Shown: positions 34,908 to 43,019 of the stretch, one piece after another | Layout of the letters: every line of letters begins with the position of its first letter | How positions within the stretch are numbered: position 1 is the first letter of the stretch | Origin: an uncultured Mycoplasmatota bacterium | Lineage (GTDB): Bacteria > Bacillota_I > Bacilli_A > RF39 > UBA660 | DNA length: 43,019 nucleotides | Assembly (NCBI GenBank): GCA_900543825.1 | Contig: UQSR01000010.1 | Span: 1 to 43,019, forward strand | Direction of reading: 5' to 3' | The notes under the pieces: model-generated | What the model saw: only the letters and a program-made list of their open reading frames with translations | Told to the model about the DNA's origin: nothing | Database searches by the model: none | Program-made: the position numbers and the translations under genes

Positions 34908-35453
34908 ATGAAAGAAACTAAATTTATTGAAACAGATAGATTAATTTTAAGAAAAATTACAATGAATGATTCACACGATTTATTTATCAATTGGGGCAGT
35001 GATATTAAAACTAATGAATTTTTAACTTTTAATTGCCATAATAATGAAGAAACTACTAAAAAAATGATTAGTTATTGGCTTAAAAAGTATGAAAATAATG
35101 GCTTTGAATGGTGTATTGAATTAAAAAGCAATAAAGAAGTAATTGGTATTATCAGTGCAGATAATTCATATAAGTATAATACCTTAGAAATTGGATATAG
35201 TATCTCTTCAAAATATTGGAATAATGGTTATACTACTGAAGCAGTTACTTCAATAATCAATTATTTATTTGATGAATGTAATTATAGTATAATAGAAGCC
35301 ATTATACCTAGTGATAATATTGGTAGTATTAAAGTGGCAGAAAAATGTGGAATGAAAATTGAAGCCGCTTTGAAAAATAGATATAAAAACAAAATCAGTG
35401 GTAGAATAAATGATTTGCTTATATATTCTATTTTTAATAATACTAATAATTAA
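34908..35453 (+). CDS. GNAT acetyltransferase, RimJ/RimL type
   Basis: 181 residues. FIETDRLILRKITMNDS at the N-terminus is the RimJ/L-type opening; the acetyl-CoA loop region is YWNNGYTTEAV near 104-114, with VAEKCGMKIEAALKNRYK near 145-162. Transfers acetyl to an amine (protein N-terminus or small molecule, not known). The start is ATG 34908 after AGGAAGG; an in-frame ATG at 34800 lies inside the upstream gene and has no ribosome site. Codon use favours ATT for Ile and contrasts with the ATA-rich neighbours, so recent acquisition is possible. Confidence 0.9.
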   Translation: MKETKFIETDRLILRKITMNDSHDLFINWGSDIKTNEFLTFNCHNNEETTKKMISYWLKKYENNGFEWCIELKSNKEVIGIISADNSYKYNTLEIGYSISSKYWNNGYTTEAVTSIINYLFDECNYSIIEAIIPSDNIGSIKVAEKCGMKIEAALKNRYKNKISGRINDLLIYSIFNNTNN

Positions 35454-35473
35454 TAAATCAGCATTTGTAATGT

Positions 35474-35512
35474 AAAAAGTATATAGTGATTAAAAAGTTT
35501 TATACTTTTTAT
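35474..35512 (+). terminator. Intrinsic terminator after the GNAT gene
   Basis: AAAAAGTATA and TATACTTTTT arms, 10 bp, loop of 17 bases. The rest of the gap to 35747 holds no gene that I can see; a weaker AAAAATC/GATTTTT inverted repeat lies near 35555-35600. Confidence 0.7.
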
Positions 35513-35747
35513 TAATATACTGTAAATAATTTATAAATTTTTCTTGAAGATATTAAAAATCGTACTTCCCTAGAATTAATTCGTGAGTTAGATTTTTCCT
35601 TTTTTTCATTCATTCTTAATTCAATCTTTCTCATATGTCACCACAAGTGAAATAGTATATATCATGCTTGAGACATTTTCAAGCGATAACACTTAAGACA
35701 TTATCATAAATTAATCATAAAAAAGAAGAATAAAGGAGAGTAAAGTC

Positions 35748-36392
35748 ATGAATAAAATACTGTTATTAAGTGGTCCAAATAAAAAAACTGGTTATGATCA
35801 AAAAATAAAGGAAATAATAAAAGAAAATTTATCAGGGAAAAAAAGTATAGTATTTATTTCTGCTAATCCTGATAATTATGAAAAAAATGATATACAAGTA
35901 TATGGAAACGAAGATTCTTTAGGAATCATAAAAATGCTTGAAGAATGCAACGTTAAAGTTAGTAATACCTGTATTATTGATAATAGAAATATTAAAGACA
36001 TTAATAATGGAATATTATTAAATGCAGACATAATATATTTAATGGGCGGAGACCCTATATTACAAAATGAGTTTGTAATAAACAATAATTTATTAAATTT
36101 TATTAAAAAATCAAATTCATTTATAATCGGCGTTAGTGCAGGAAGTATGAATTTAGCTAAAAGTACATTCATACCAAAATATGAATTAAACTCTAAGGCA
36201 AAATTTATTAAAGGTTTTGGACTATGCGATATATCTATAATTCCTCATTTTAATACCAATGATTTAGAGCAAGTTAATGAAGCTAAAGAAAATAGTAATA
36301 AACATGAATTGATAGGCTTGCCAAATGATTCCGCAATATTTATTAGTAATAATAAGATTGAATATATTAATAAGTATTATTTATATAAATAG
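35748..36392 (+). CDS. S51-family peptidase (PepE-like), copy 1
   Basis: 214 residues. Peptidase E-type fold: LLLSGP at the N-terminus, IIYLMGGDPILQNEF near 98-112, the nucleophile in IIGVSAGSMNLA near 123-136 (Ser of GxSAGS), the His in IIPHFNTND near 164 and an acidic LPNDSAIF. PepE-type enzymes are cytoplasmic dipeptidases, often for Asp-X. Codon use is rich in ATT, as in the GNAT gene. It is separated by 144 bases and a terminator from a divergent second copy. Confidence 0.88.
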   Translation: MNKILLLSGPNKKTGYDQKIKEIIKENLSGKKSIVFISANPDNYEKNDIQVYGNEDSLGIIKMLEECNVKVSNTCIIDNRNIKDINNGILLNADIIYLMGGDPILQNEFVINNNLLNFIKKSNSFIIGVSAGSMNLAKSTFIPKYELNSKAKFIKGFGLCDISIIPHFNTNDLEQVNEAKENSNKHELIGLPNDSAIFISNNKIEYINKYYLYK

Positions 36393-36440
36393 TCATTAAT
36401 ATAACAGAAAATGTTTATAAGATTAATTTAAGATAATTTA

Positions 36441-36469
36441 AGTGCTCTAACTACTAGAGTACTTTTTTA
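36441..36469 (+). terminator. Intrinsic terminator between the two S51 genes
   Basis: AGTGCTCTA, loop ACTAC, TAGAGTACT (one G-U pair), then TTTTT. Confidence 0.85.
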
Positions 36470-36536
36470 TGTATATAAAGAAATAATATATATATTTAGT
36501 AAATAATATGATAAAATATTACCAAGGAGGAAGAAT

Positions 36537-37205
36537 ATGATTACATATATTTTTAGTGGATTCAATCCAAAAGAACATTTTGGAAAAGAAGTTAGTACTT
36601 TTTTTAAAGAAGATATGAAAAACAGTAAAAGCATAGTATTCATACCAGGAAACTTTGATAGTCCAGATAAAGTAAAAAGATATGCTTTGACAGATATAGA
36701 ATGGTTTAAAGAAATAGATATTACCTTGGAAGATATTAATATTTTAGATAACAATATGCAAGAAGATATTATGAAAGAAGAACTAACAAAAGCAGATATA
36801 ATATTCATTATGGGAGGAGATACTCAAAAACAAAATACATTCTTAGAAAAATATAACTTAAAAGAAACAATAAAAACATCCAAAGGTATAGTTATCGGTA
36901 TCAGTGCAGGAGCTATTAATCTAGGAATAGATTCCCTTTGCTCAAAAGACTTAGATGATGGTGTTCACAAAACAATACTATATAAAGGAATAGGTAGAAT
37001 ACCATATACAATAGAACCACATTTTGATATAAATAATCTAGAATTATTAAATAATGAATTATATCCAGTATCTAATACCATAAAAATATATGCTCTTCCT
37101 AATGATACTGGTATTAGAATAACTAATAATAATTATAAAATTATAAAAGGTAACTTTTATCTAATAGATAAAGAAGAAGTAAGCATGAATATAAAAAATA
37201 AATAA
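36537..37205 (+). CDS. S51-family peptidase (PepE-like), copy 2
   Basis: 222 residues, related in fold to the 35748 gene but clearly divergent in sequence. SIVFIPGNFD, IIFIMGGDTQKQNTFLEKY near 87-105, nucleophile region VIGISAGAINLG near 118-130, TIEPHFDINN with the His near 161 and LPNDTGIR near 189. It uses ATA for Ile like most genes in the window. Ribosome site AAGGAGGAAG. The second enzyme may differ in substrate, as the PepE neighbour residues (SAGA versus SAGS) differ. Confidence 0.88.
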   Translation: MITYIFSGFNPKEHFGKEVSTFFKEDMKNSKSIVFIPGNFDSPDKVKRYALTDIEWFKEIDITLEDINILDNNMQEDIMKEELTKADIIFIMGGDTQKQNTFLEKYNLKETIKTSKGIVIGISAGAINLGIDSLCSKDLDDGVHKTILYKGIGRIPYTIEPHFDINNLELLNNELYPVSNTIKIYALPNDTGIRITNNNYKIIKGNFYLIDKEEVSMNIKNK

Positions 37206-37310
37206 AAACTCTAGCATAATCATAAGAAAATTAAGGAAATTAATCTATTTATATTTACATCATAACTTTTGATATGTTATAATTAATTTATAATATAGTA
37301 GGTGAGCGTC

Positions 37311-38252
37311 ATGGAAGAAAAAAATAAAATAATAATATCATATATAGAAAATAGATTACAAGAGCTAGATCGAATGGGTATGGATGTCCCAGAAAATAAT
37401 GTTAATAAATTATATAGTGTTTTTCTAAATAGAGTAGAAGATATAAATATTATCAAAACAAAAATAGATACCGTGTTTAATAATAGTATAGAATCATATA
37501 ATGCTTACCTAGATAAAATAGGATTTACTTATACTCAGTTATTAGATACATATAATAAAGTAGAAAAATTAAACAAAACGACCGCTAAAACATATTTATG
37601 CGGAGGATTAGTACCATATATATTACTAAATGAAGATTCAGGAAGAAAACACCTAAGCCTAGATTTACTATGCAATAAAAAAGATATAGCAATGATGCGA
37701 GAGGTATTCAGAAAAAAAGACTTATATGACCCAAAAAGAGATAGCTTAACTTATACCGTTAATAATATCGACTATGGCTTTCAAGTGGTAATTGATGGTG
37801 TAAAAGTGAATATATTTGCTTTTGAAGAAAAAGATAATGGCATTATAGAATATAATTTCGACTGTAAAAGAAGAATAGGAAGAATAAAAAATATCAATGT
37901 TAAACTAAGTGATTACATTGTACCATATGTATCTTCAGATAATAAAAAATATATGACTGAATCATTAGAATGCATTATAGGAGATAAATTATTATTAAAT
38001 AGAGAAAGAGACAGAAAAGATATCGAGAAAATAAAAGAATGTAATGGTATAAGTGAAGATAAAATAAAAAGATTACCACTTCCAGTAGTAAAAGAAAATA
38101 GATTAATAGGGGATAATTTAGAATTTACCTCCACTATGCCTAGCATTAAATTAGATATTCCTAAAAAAAATGGTAGCAAAGGTTTTATCAACATAGCTAC
38201 AATCATGTTATTAATAGGAATGATAGTTTGTTTTATACTTGGAACTAGATAG
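37311..38252 (+). CDS. Nucleotidyltransferase-fold protein (AbiEii-like), membrane-anchored by its C-terminus
   Basis: 313 residues. Helical N-terminal region (1-90), then a nucleotidyltransferase-like core: YLCGGLVPY near 95-103, HLSLDLLC near 114-121 in the place of the catalytic SxDxD motif, VNIFAF near 166-171 and ESLECIIGDKLLLNRERDRKDIEKI near 218-241, which matches the E..I..K....R..KD..D helix of AbiEii-type proteins. A membrane segment at 292-311 anchors the end. The second Asp of the metal pair is Leu and the later Asp is Asn, so catalysis is doubtful. The start is ATG 37311 after GGTGAG. AbiEii is a toxin in type IV toxin-antitoxin systems; no AbiEi-like partner is adjacent. Confidence 0.65.
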   Translation: MEEKNKIIISYIENRLQELDRMGMDVPENNVNKLYSVFLNRVEDINIIKTKIDTVFNNSIESYNAYLDKIGFTYTQLLDTYNKVEKLNKTTAKTYLCGGLVPYILLNEDSGRKHLSLDLLCNKKDIAMMREVFRKKDLYDPKRDSLTYTVNNIDYGFQVVIDGVKVNIFAFEEKDNGIIEYNFDCKRRIGRIKNINVKLSDYIVPYVSSDNKKYMTESLECIIGDKLLLNRERDRKDIEKIKECNGISEDKIKRLPLPVVKENRLIGDNLEFTSTMPSIKLDIPKKNGSKGFINIATIMLLIGMIVCFILGTR

Positions 38253-38273
38253 ACTTGAAAAAGTCTATTTTTT
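38250..38273 (+). terminator. Intrinsic terminator
   Basis: TAGACTT, loop GAAA, AAGTCTA, then TTTTTT. It starts on the stop codon of the preceding gene. Confidence 0.9.
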
Positions 38274-38299
38274 GTTATAAAATATATCTTGTGATTTAT

Positions 38300-39193
38300 A
38301 TGAAAGAAGAATTAAATAGTTGTACATTATGTCCGAGAGAATGTAAAGTAAATAGAAATAATAAAGAATTAGGTTTTTGTAGGGCTTCTAATAAAATAAA
38401 AATAGGTGGTTACCACTTGCATATGTGGGAAGAACCAATACTATCATCAGATAAAGGTTCAGGTACCATTTTCTTTTCTTACTGTAACTTAGGTTGTATA
38501 TATTGTCAAAATTATCAAATAAGCCATATATGTAAAGGAGAAGAAATAAGTATTGAACGTTTTAGTAATATTTGCTTAGAACTTCAAAACATGGGCGCAA
38601 ATAACATTAATCTAGTTACTCCTACACATTACATTCCACTTATCAAAGAAGGCTTAATTATAGCAAAAAAGCAAGGATTAACTATACCAATAGTATATAA
38701 TACATCAGGTTATGAAAAAGTATCATCCCTAAAATCATTAGAGGGACTTATAGATATATATTTACCAGATTTCAAATACTATGATAACAATCTAGGAAAA
38801 TATTCCAATGTCTCAAACTATTACGATATAGCTACTAAAGCTATTGAAGAAATGTATAGACAAGTAGGAAAACCAAAATATAATAATGAATTATTAATAA
38901 AAGGATTAATAGTTAGACACCTAGTTTTACCAGGTCATATTGAAGATTCTAAAAAAATAATCAAATATTTATATACAAAGTACCATGATAATATAATACT
39001 AAGTATAATGAATCAATATACTCCAATTAAAGAATTAAAATATAAAGAATTAAACAGAAGAGTAACCGTGCAAGAATATAATGAACTAATAGATTATGCT
39101 TATGATTTAGGAGTGAGAAACTGTTTTACTCAAGAAGAAGAAAGCCAAAGTGACAGTTTTATACCAAATTTCAAAGGAGATACCATCATATAA
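38300..39193 (+). CDS. Radical SAM protein, PflX / pyruvate-formate-lyase-activase-like
   Basis: 297 residues. The radical SAM cluster motif is CNLGCIYC (Cys62, Cys66, Cys69). An N-terminal cysteine set (Cys8, Cys11, Cys15, Cys27; CTLCPRECKVNRNNKELGFC) is typical of the COG1313 (PflX) group, which is related to the PFL-activating enzyme. Later features are HYIPLIKEGL, YNTSGYEKVSSLKSLEG and VLPGHIEDSKKI. Substrate unknown; such genes occur in anaerobes. The start is ATG 38300, with only a weak ribosome site (GTGA), since the upstream in-frame codons lie in the terminator. Confidence 0.88.
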   Translation: MKEELNSCTLCPRECKVNRNNKELGFCRASNKIKIGGYHLHMWEEPILSSDKGSGTIFFSYCNLGCIYCQNYQISHICKGEEISIERFSNICLELQNMGANNINLVTPTHYIPLIKEGLIIAKKQGLTIPIVYNTSGYEKVSSLKSLEGLIDIYLPDFKYYDNNLGKYSNVSNYYDIATKAIEEMYRQVGKPKYNNELLIKGLIVRHLVLPGHIEDSKKIIKYLYTKYHDNIILSIMNQYTPIKELKYKELNRRVTVQEYNELIDYAYDLGVRNCFTQEEESQSDSFIPNFKGDTII

Positions 39194-39205
39194 AAACGAT
39201 TTTTC

Positions 39206-39234
39206 TTGACTTTTCAATCAAATTATGATATTAT
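39206..39234 (+). promoter_or_regulatory. Consensus-like promoter of the 39272 gene
   Basis: TTGACT at 39206-39211, a 17-base spacer and TATTAT at 39229-39234. The unusual G-run GGGGGG (39259-39264) serves as the ribosome site for ATG 39272. Confidence 0.75.
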
Positions 39235-39271
39235 TTTAATACATTTTGCTTTGAATCTGGGGGGATTTGGA

Positions 39272-39691
39272 ATGAAAAATAGTTTTGTTATAGAATATCT
39301 AAATGAAAATGAATTTAGAAAAAAAGAACGTGCTATAAAGAAATATAATATGTTAGCATATAAAAAATTAGTTTTTGATTTTTATCCATCATTTAGAGAT
39401 GGTGAATTTAAAGGTGTAGTAGTATCAAAAAATACTAAAGATGGTATTACAAAATATGAGTTAAAGCTACCAACAGATAGAATGTTTGCTAAAGTACATG
39501 GAGACGTAAAACTATATTATACAGTATATGAAAATCAAAAATTAGTAATGTTAGATACATTAACTCCAGAAGAAATACTAAGCGAAGGACATCAAAAGGA
39601 ATTATCAACTTATAAAGGCGTAATGGTATCAAAATCTCATGCCGAAAGAGATATGTTCAAAATAAATTTACTAAATATGTTAGATAAATAG
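39272..39691 (+). CDS. Small cytoplasmic protein, unknown function
   Basis: 139 residues, not recognised. Charged and soluble, with no signal or membrane segment and no cysteine. Visible blocks: EYLNENEFRKKERAIKKYN near 8-26, DFYPSFRDGEFKGVVVSK near 36-53 and a closing helix KSHAERDMFKINLLNML. It has its own strong promoter and a terminator on its stop codon, which points to a well-expressed single-gene unit. Confidence 0.7.
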   Translation: MKNSFVIEYLNENEFRKKERAIKKYNMLAYKKLVFDFYPSFRDGEFKGVVVSKNTKDGITKYELKLPTDRMFAKVHGDVKLYYTVYENQKLVMLDTLTPEEILSEGHQKELSTYKGVMVSKSHAERDMFKINLLNMLDK

Positions 39692-39715
39692 AAACAATCA
39701 GTTTCTATTTTTTTC
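39688..39715 (+). terminator. Intrinsic terminator
   Basis: ATAGAAAC, loop AATCA, GTTTCTAT, then TTTTTTC; includes the stop codon. Confidence 0.9.
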
Positions 39716-39746
39716 TTTTAAAAAAATAGTAAAAAATGTCTAAATA

Positions 39747-39755
39747 TGGTATACT
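39747..39755 (+). promoter_or_regulatory. Extended -10 promoter of the DUF4015 gene
   Basis: TGGTATACT, lying 17 bases before the start codon. No convincing -35 element is present. Confidence 0.55.
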
Positions 39756-39772
39756 ATACATAGGTGGTAAAA

Positions 39773-41458
39773 ATGACAAAAAAAAGAAGAAAAAGGAAAA
39801 TAAAAGTAGGGAGACTAATACTTCTTTTAAGTATCATCGTCATATCGGTATTAGCAGTATTATTTCTATTAAAAGGCGTAAAAAAAGTAGTTATAGATAA
39901 GAAAACTATGTATTTAGCTTCAGATAAAAGTGAGGTAACTTTATATAACTATGACGAAAATAATAATTTTAAAGAAGATAAAAAACAAACACGTGGAACA
40001 AAAGTTACTAGTTTCGATAAAACAATTGAAGAAAATAATACTAAGTATACTCAAATAGAGTATAACAACACCAATTATTATGTTAATAGTAGAAATCTAG
40101 TAAGTGACATCAAAGATAGTGTATTAGAAAAAACAAAATATGTAAGAACATCAGTAACAGTATATGAAAATGAAAAAGATTCAAAAATAAGTTCATTTAT
40201 AAAAAAAGGAAATGAAATAAGTATAACAGGTTATGACATACTTAATGAAGATGGAACTGTTAATATGTATAAGATAAGTAAAGATGATATAACAGGATAT
40301 GTATATAGTAAATATTTGGTGGATACCATGGAAGAAGCCACCGCTAATTATAATGAAAATTCAGTTTATGATACCCATAAAGATCGAAAATATCCAGGTA
40401 GAGAATTACATGGTGGAAAAGCTTCTACCTTAGATTATTACCCATATGAAAAGCCACAGTTTAAAGACAATCCACTTATGAAAAATGCTAAAGCTATGTA
40501 TTTAAATGCTGCCACTATATCAAGTATTGATAGTTACCTAAAGATAGCAAAAGAAAATGGAGTCAATGCAATAGTAGTGGATATCAAGGATGGTGCCTTA
40601 GCATACTCTTCCGAAGTTGCCAAAGAAATGTCTCCAACAGCATATGCTACTGCTATGAATGATAATAGTGCTTATAAAAGTGCTATTGATAAAATAAAAG
40701 AAGCAGGTATATATGCCATTGGTAGAATAGTTGTCTTTAATGATGTTCATTACGGCAAAGACCATCCAGAAGATTGCATTTCATCAAAAGCTTCCAATAG
40801 ATTATGGCCATCTGCTTATAGTAGGGGAGCATGGCAATATAATGTTGAATTAGCTAAAGAAGCTGTTCATGAAATGGGATTCAATGAAATTCAATTTGAC
40901 TATGTAAGATTTCCAGAAGATGCTTATAACATGTCTGTTAGTGGTAACTCAGACTTCAAAAATAAGTATGATGAAGAAAAAGCAGAAGCCGTACAAAACT
41001 TTCTATTTTATGCCACTGATCAGTTGCATAAAGAAGGAGTATACTTATCAGTAGACGTCTTTGGCGAATGTTCAGGAGAATACGTTACAGCATATGGTCA
41101 ATATTGGCCTGCTATATCTAATATAGTAGATGCCATAAGTTCCATGCCATATACAGACCACTTTGGAAGAAGTGTAGATACTTGGAGTAATCCATATCAA
41201 ACAATGAATAACTGGGCTAAAGGTGCAGCAGCAAGACAAAAAGAAATACCAACTCCAGCGGTAGCAAGAACATGGATAACAGCTTATGATACTCCATATT
41301 GGAAACCAACAGTAATATATAATGCCTCAAAAATAGAAGATCAAGTAAGAGCATTGTATGATAATGGCTTAGATGGAGGATTCATAACATGGAATTCATC
41401 TTCGAGTCTTGCAAAGTATGAACAAATAAAATCAGCATTTGCCAAAAATTACGAATAG
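39773..41458 (+). CDS. Membrane-anchored DUF4015 putative glycoside hydrolase with SH3-like domains
   Basis: 562 residues. A basic N-terminus and membrane segment at about 15-36 are followed by two SH3-like regions (about 42-115 and 120-185), then the DUF4015 TIM-barrel-type domain from about 235 to the end. Visible motifs: VVDIKDG near 268, AIGRIVVFND, FDYVRFPEDAY near 375-385, LSVDVFGE and a final GFITWNS. Acidic residues in these strands are the likely catalytic set. Substrate unknown; the wall-binding style suggests a cell-envelope polysaccharide. Ribosome site AGGTGG 5 bases before ATG 39773. The yutD-like gene follows after 9 bases. Confidence 0.9.
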   Translation: MTKKRRKRKIKVGRLILLLSIIVISVLAVLFLLKGVKKVVIDKKTMYLASDKSEVTLYNYDENNNFKEDKKQTRGTKVTSFDKTIEENNTKYTQIEYNNTNYYVNSRNLVSDIKDSVLEKTKYVRTSVTVYENEKDSKISSFIKKGNEISITGYDILNEDGTVNMYKISKDDITGYVYSKYLVDTMEEATANYNENSVYDTHKDRKYPGRELHGGKASTLDYYPYEKPQFKDNPLMKNAKAMYLNAATISSIDSYLKIAKENGVNAIVVDIKDGALAYSSEVAKEMSPTAYATAMNDNSAYKSAIDKIKEAGIYAIGRIVVFNDVHYGKDHPEDCISSKASNRLWPSAYSRGAWQYNVELAKEAVHEMGFNEIQFDYVRFPEDAYNMSVSGNSDFKNKYDEEKAEAVQNFLFYATDQLHKEGVYLSVDVFGECSGEYVTAYGQYWPAISNIVDAISSMPYTDHFGRSVDTWSNPYQTMNNWAKGAAARQKEIPTPAVARTWITAYDTPYWKPTVIYNASKIEDQVRALYDNGLDGGFITWNSSSSLAKYEQIKSAFAKNYE

Positions 41459-41467
41459 GGTGATAAA

Positions 41468-41746
41468 ATGAAAACAATAGAAGTAGAAAAAAATAAATAT
41501 GAAATACTAAAAGATTATAAAAATGGTTTTGATCTAGATGATTTCATTAGTCATTATACGGACTTTTATGAAGATTATGACTATATAGTTGGAGATATAG
41601 CTTATAATAAGCTAAGATTAAAAGGTTTTTATGAGTCAAATAATAAAAAAGTAAAAGATATAAACAACTACAAAAACTTAGATAACTATCTAAAAGAATA
41701 TTGTGCTGTAGATTGTAGATATTATATCTTAAAAAAAATTAAATAA
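41468..41746 (+). CDS. yutD: YutD family protein
   Basis: 92 residues. YDYIVGDIAYNKLRLKGFYE near residues 37-56 matches the YutD (DUF1027) signature DYIVGD.....LRLKGF. Conserved in Bacilli, function unknown. It starts 9 bases after the DUF4015 stop, with GGTGATAAA as ribosome site, so it is co-transcribed with it. Confidence 0.88.
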   Translation: MKTIEVEKNKYEILKDYKNGFDLDDFISHYTDFYEDYDYIVGDIAYNKLRLKGFYESNNKKVKDINNYKNLDNYLKEYCAVDCRYYILKKIK

Positions 41747-41756
41747 ATATCAAATT

Positions 41757-41786
41757 AGCCAGTTTATCTATCTGGCTTTTTTATTT
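41757..41786 (+). terminator. Intrinsic terminator after yutD
   Basis: AGCCAG, loop TTTATCTAT, CTGGCT, then TTTTTATTT. Confidence 0.9.
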
Positions 41787-41914
41787 ATTTATAGTTAACT
41801 ACTAATTAATTATATTTATATACAAAGTATAAAAGTACCTTTTAAATTAATACTATAATAAAAAAATAAAATTTTATGTTATCGTAGATAATGCTATAAG
41901 AAAGGGGGAGTATA

Positions 41915-42640
41915 ATGTTAAATATAATTGATTTAGAAGATAAAAAAACAGATAATGAATATCAATTAAAAAAGAAAAAAATACTAAGAATAGTATTAAA
42001 TTCAGAATACATTCAAAATAAGAACCTAATTTTTACCTTTTTATTAGGGGATACTTTAGATAATTATATAAATAGTTTAGATGATAATAAAGTAAATATA
42101 AAGATAAATACAGTCATAAAAAAAGGATATTTTACAAGTGAGGAACAATTTCTTAGTATATTAGATAGTTTTATAACATATTTATCAAACATACTTAATA
42201 ATATAACGCTATTAGAAAAAATATTTAGTATGTGTATTAATAACGAACATGGTAAAGTACTATTATCTAAAAAATATATATTTGATAATGACAATATTAA
42301 TTACTTTTATAACAAATTCAATTTAATGATTATAAACAACTTCTATAATAATTTATTAATATTAAAAAATGAATTAACATATGAGTTAGATATAATTGAT
42401 ATTGATTTAAATAAATTCAATATCAACAATTCAAAAGATGTAAAAAAAATAACCAGGATATTAGGGGATATTTGTTTCGTCAATACTGATAGAGAATATA
42501 TGTTATTGTCATTATTTAATAGTATTAATAAAATAAATAATAAAATATTATTAGATCATTTTGAAATACTAATATCAAACTACATTAAAAATATAAAGTT
42601 TTTAGTAGAATATCATAAACTAAAAGAAAGTATAATATAA
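41915..42640 (+). CDS. Helical Asn-rich protein, unknown function
   Basis: 241 residues, not recognised. It is soluble, very rich in Asn, Ile, Leu and Lys, and looks largely helical with heptad-like hydrophobic spacing; one pair of cysteines is present (near 109 and 187). There is no signal or membrane segment. Strong ribosome site AAAGGGGGAG 4 bases before the ATG. It is followed directly by a strong terminator and then by minus-strand tRNA genes, a common insertion place for accessory genes. Confidence 0.65.
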   Translation: MLNIIDLEDKKTDNEYQLKKKKILRIVLNSEYIQNKNLIFTFLLGDTLDNYINSLDDNKVNIKINTVIKKGYFTSEEQFLSILDSFITYLSNILNNITLLEKIFSMCINNEHGKVLLSKKYIFDNDNINYFYNKFNLMIINNFYNNLLILKNELTYELDIIDIDLNKFNINNSKDVKKITRILGDICFVNTDREYMLLSLFNSINKINNKILLDHFEILISNYIKNIKFLVEYHKLKESII

Positions 42641-42644
42641 AAAA

Positions 42645-42672
42645 ACTAGTTATAAAATATAACTAGTAGTTT
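42645..42672. terminator. Strong terminator hairpin, likely bidirectional
   Basis: ACTAGTTATA, loop AAA, TATAACTAGT (10 bp), followed by AGTTTTT on the plus strand and preceded by AAAAA, which gives a T-run for transcripts from the minus-strand tRNA cluster. Confidence 0.85.
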
Positions 42673-42679
42673 TTAAATA

Positions 42680-42755
42680 TGGTGCCTCGTTGGAGATTCG
42701 AACTCCAGACCCTTTGATTAAAAGTCAAATGCTCTACCAACTGAGCTAACGAAGC
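42680..42755 (-). tRNA. tRNA-Lys (anticodon TTT)
   Basis: GCTTCGT/ACGAGGC acceptor (one T-G pair), anticodon TTT in loop CTTTTAA, encoded CCA. Confidence 0.95.
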
Positions 42756-42764
42756 AAAATAGAA

Positions 42765-42839
42765 TGGTTGCCTCGGCAAGATTCGAACTTACGAATGCCA
42801 CAGTCAAAGTGTGGTGCCTTACCGCTTGGCTACGAGGCA
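42765..42839 (-). tRNA. tRNA-Gln (anticodon TTG)
   Basis: TGCCTCG/CGAGGCA acceptor, anticodon TTG in loop CTTTGAC, discriminator A and encoded CCA. Confidence 0.94.
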
Positions 42840-42851
42840 ATAACCAAAAAG

Positions 42852-42935
42852 TGGTGGAGGGACATGGATTTGAACCATGGAACCCGAAGGAACAGATTTA
42901 CAGTCTGCCGCGTTTGACCACTTCGCTATCCCTCC
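42852..42935 (-). tRNA. tRNA-Tyr (anticodon GTA)
   Basis: GGAGGGA/TCCCTCC acceptor, anticodon GTA in CTGTAAA, long variable arm (class II, 84 nt), encoded CCA. Confidence 0.95.
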
Positions 42936-42942
42936 AAAAAAA

Positions 42943-43018
<76 letters not shown>

Positions 43019-43019
43019 A

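Noticed and set aside
35555..35600. Second terminator or small RNA in the GNAT-S51 gap
   Set aside because: An AAAAATC/GATTTTT inverted repeat encloses about 30 bases with little further pairing; too weak to call.

Overview
The window is a 43 kb, very AT-rich chromosomal segment (roughly 25-30% G+C by eye, not computed). It uses the standard bacterial code: TGA ends several genes, for example at 1146, 17488 and 28475. The gene content is that of a Bacillota/Tenericutes-border organism: alaS, yvcK-whiA, YutD, YtxH/DUF948, DUF368, an RNase J-type protein, tmRNA and a SipW-type signal peptidase, with heavy use of ATA and AGA codons. The best guess is an uncultured, gut-type member of the Bacilli related to Mollicutes (RF39-like). 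That placement is inference from gene families, not from a search.

Layout. 1-360: tmRNA (minus). 478-4117: a SipW-like signal peptidase, a membrane-anchored beta-repeat protein and a TasA-like/lectin-like chimeric surface protein. 4295-6822: an S41 protease, a SleB-type hydrolase and a DUF368 lipid-carrier transporter. 6854-7163: three tRNAs (minus). 7345-15089: three consecutive genes for related single-pass surface proteins, the first 1858 residues long with Fn3-like repeats. 15131-16719: a DUF2238 membrane protein and a convergent transglutaminase-like protein. 16931-20181: a small P-loop kinase overlapping alaS. 20247-23121: small membrane proteins and an RNase J with a damaged metal motif. 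23329-25718: lipoprotein, acidic protein, DUF948 and YtxH proteins. 25757-28475: SDR, yvcK and whiA. 28540-28852: a structured noncoding RNA with its own promoter and terminator. 28892-34819: U32 peptidase, acyl-CoA synthetase and a pseudo-histidine-kinase hybrid. 34908-37205: GNAT and two S51 peptidases. 37311-42640: nucleotidyltransferase-like protein, PflX-type radical SAM, DUF4015 glycosidase, YutD and hypotheticals. 42680-43018: four tRNAs (minus).

Genes are mostly on the plus strand and occur in short operons. Intrinsic terminators often start on the stop codon. Promoters are easy to read: TTGACN-17-TATAAT, or extended -10 TGnTATAAT. Functionally the window mixes housekeeping genes (translation and its quality control, UDP-sugar/cell-wall control by YvcK and WhiA, undecaprenyl-phosphate recycling, RNA decay) with a large investment in surface proteins (about 0.5-4.1 kb, 7.3-15 kb and 39.8-41.5 kb).

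The most notable observations are: the 28.5 kb RNA, with two hairpin loops that are perfectly complementary over 6 nt; a strong excess of the pentamer AGCGG, which is the Bacillus subtilis Chi sequence; the three-gene surface-protein operon; and several apparent pseudoenzymes (RNase J, histidine kinase, nucleotidyltransferase).
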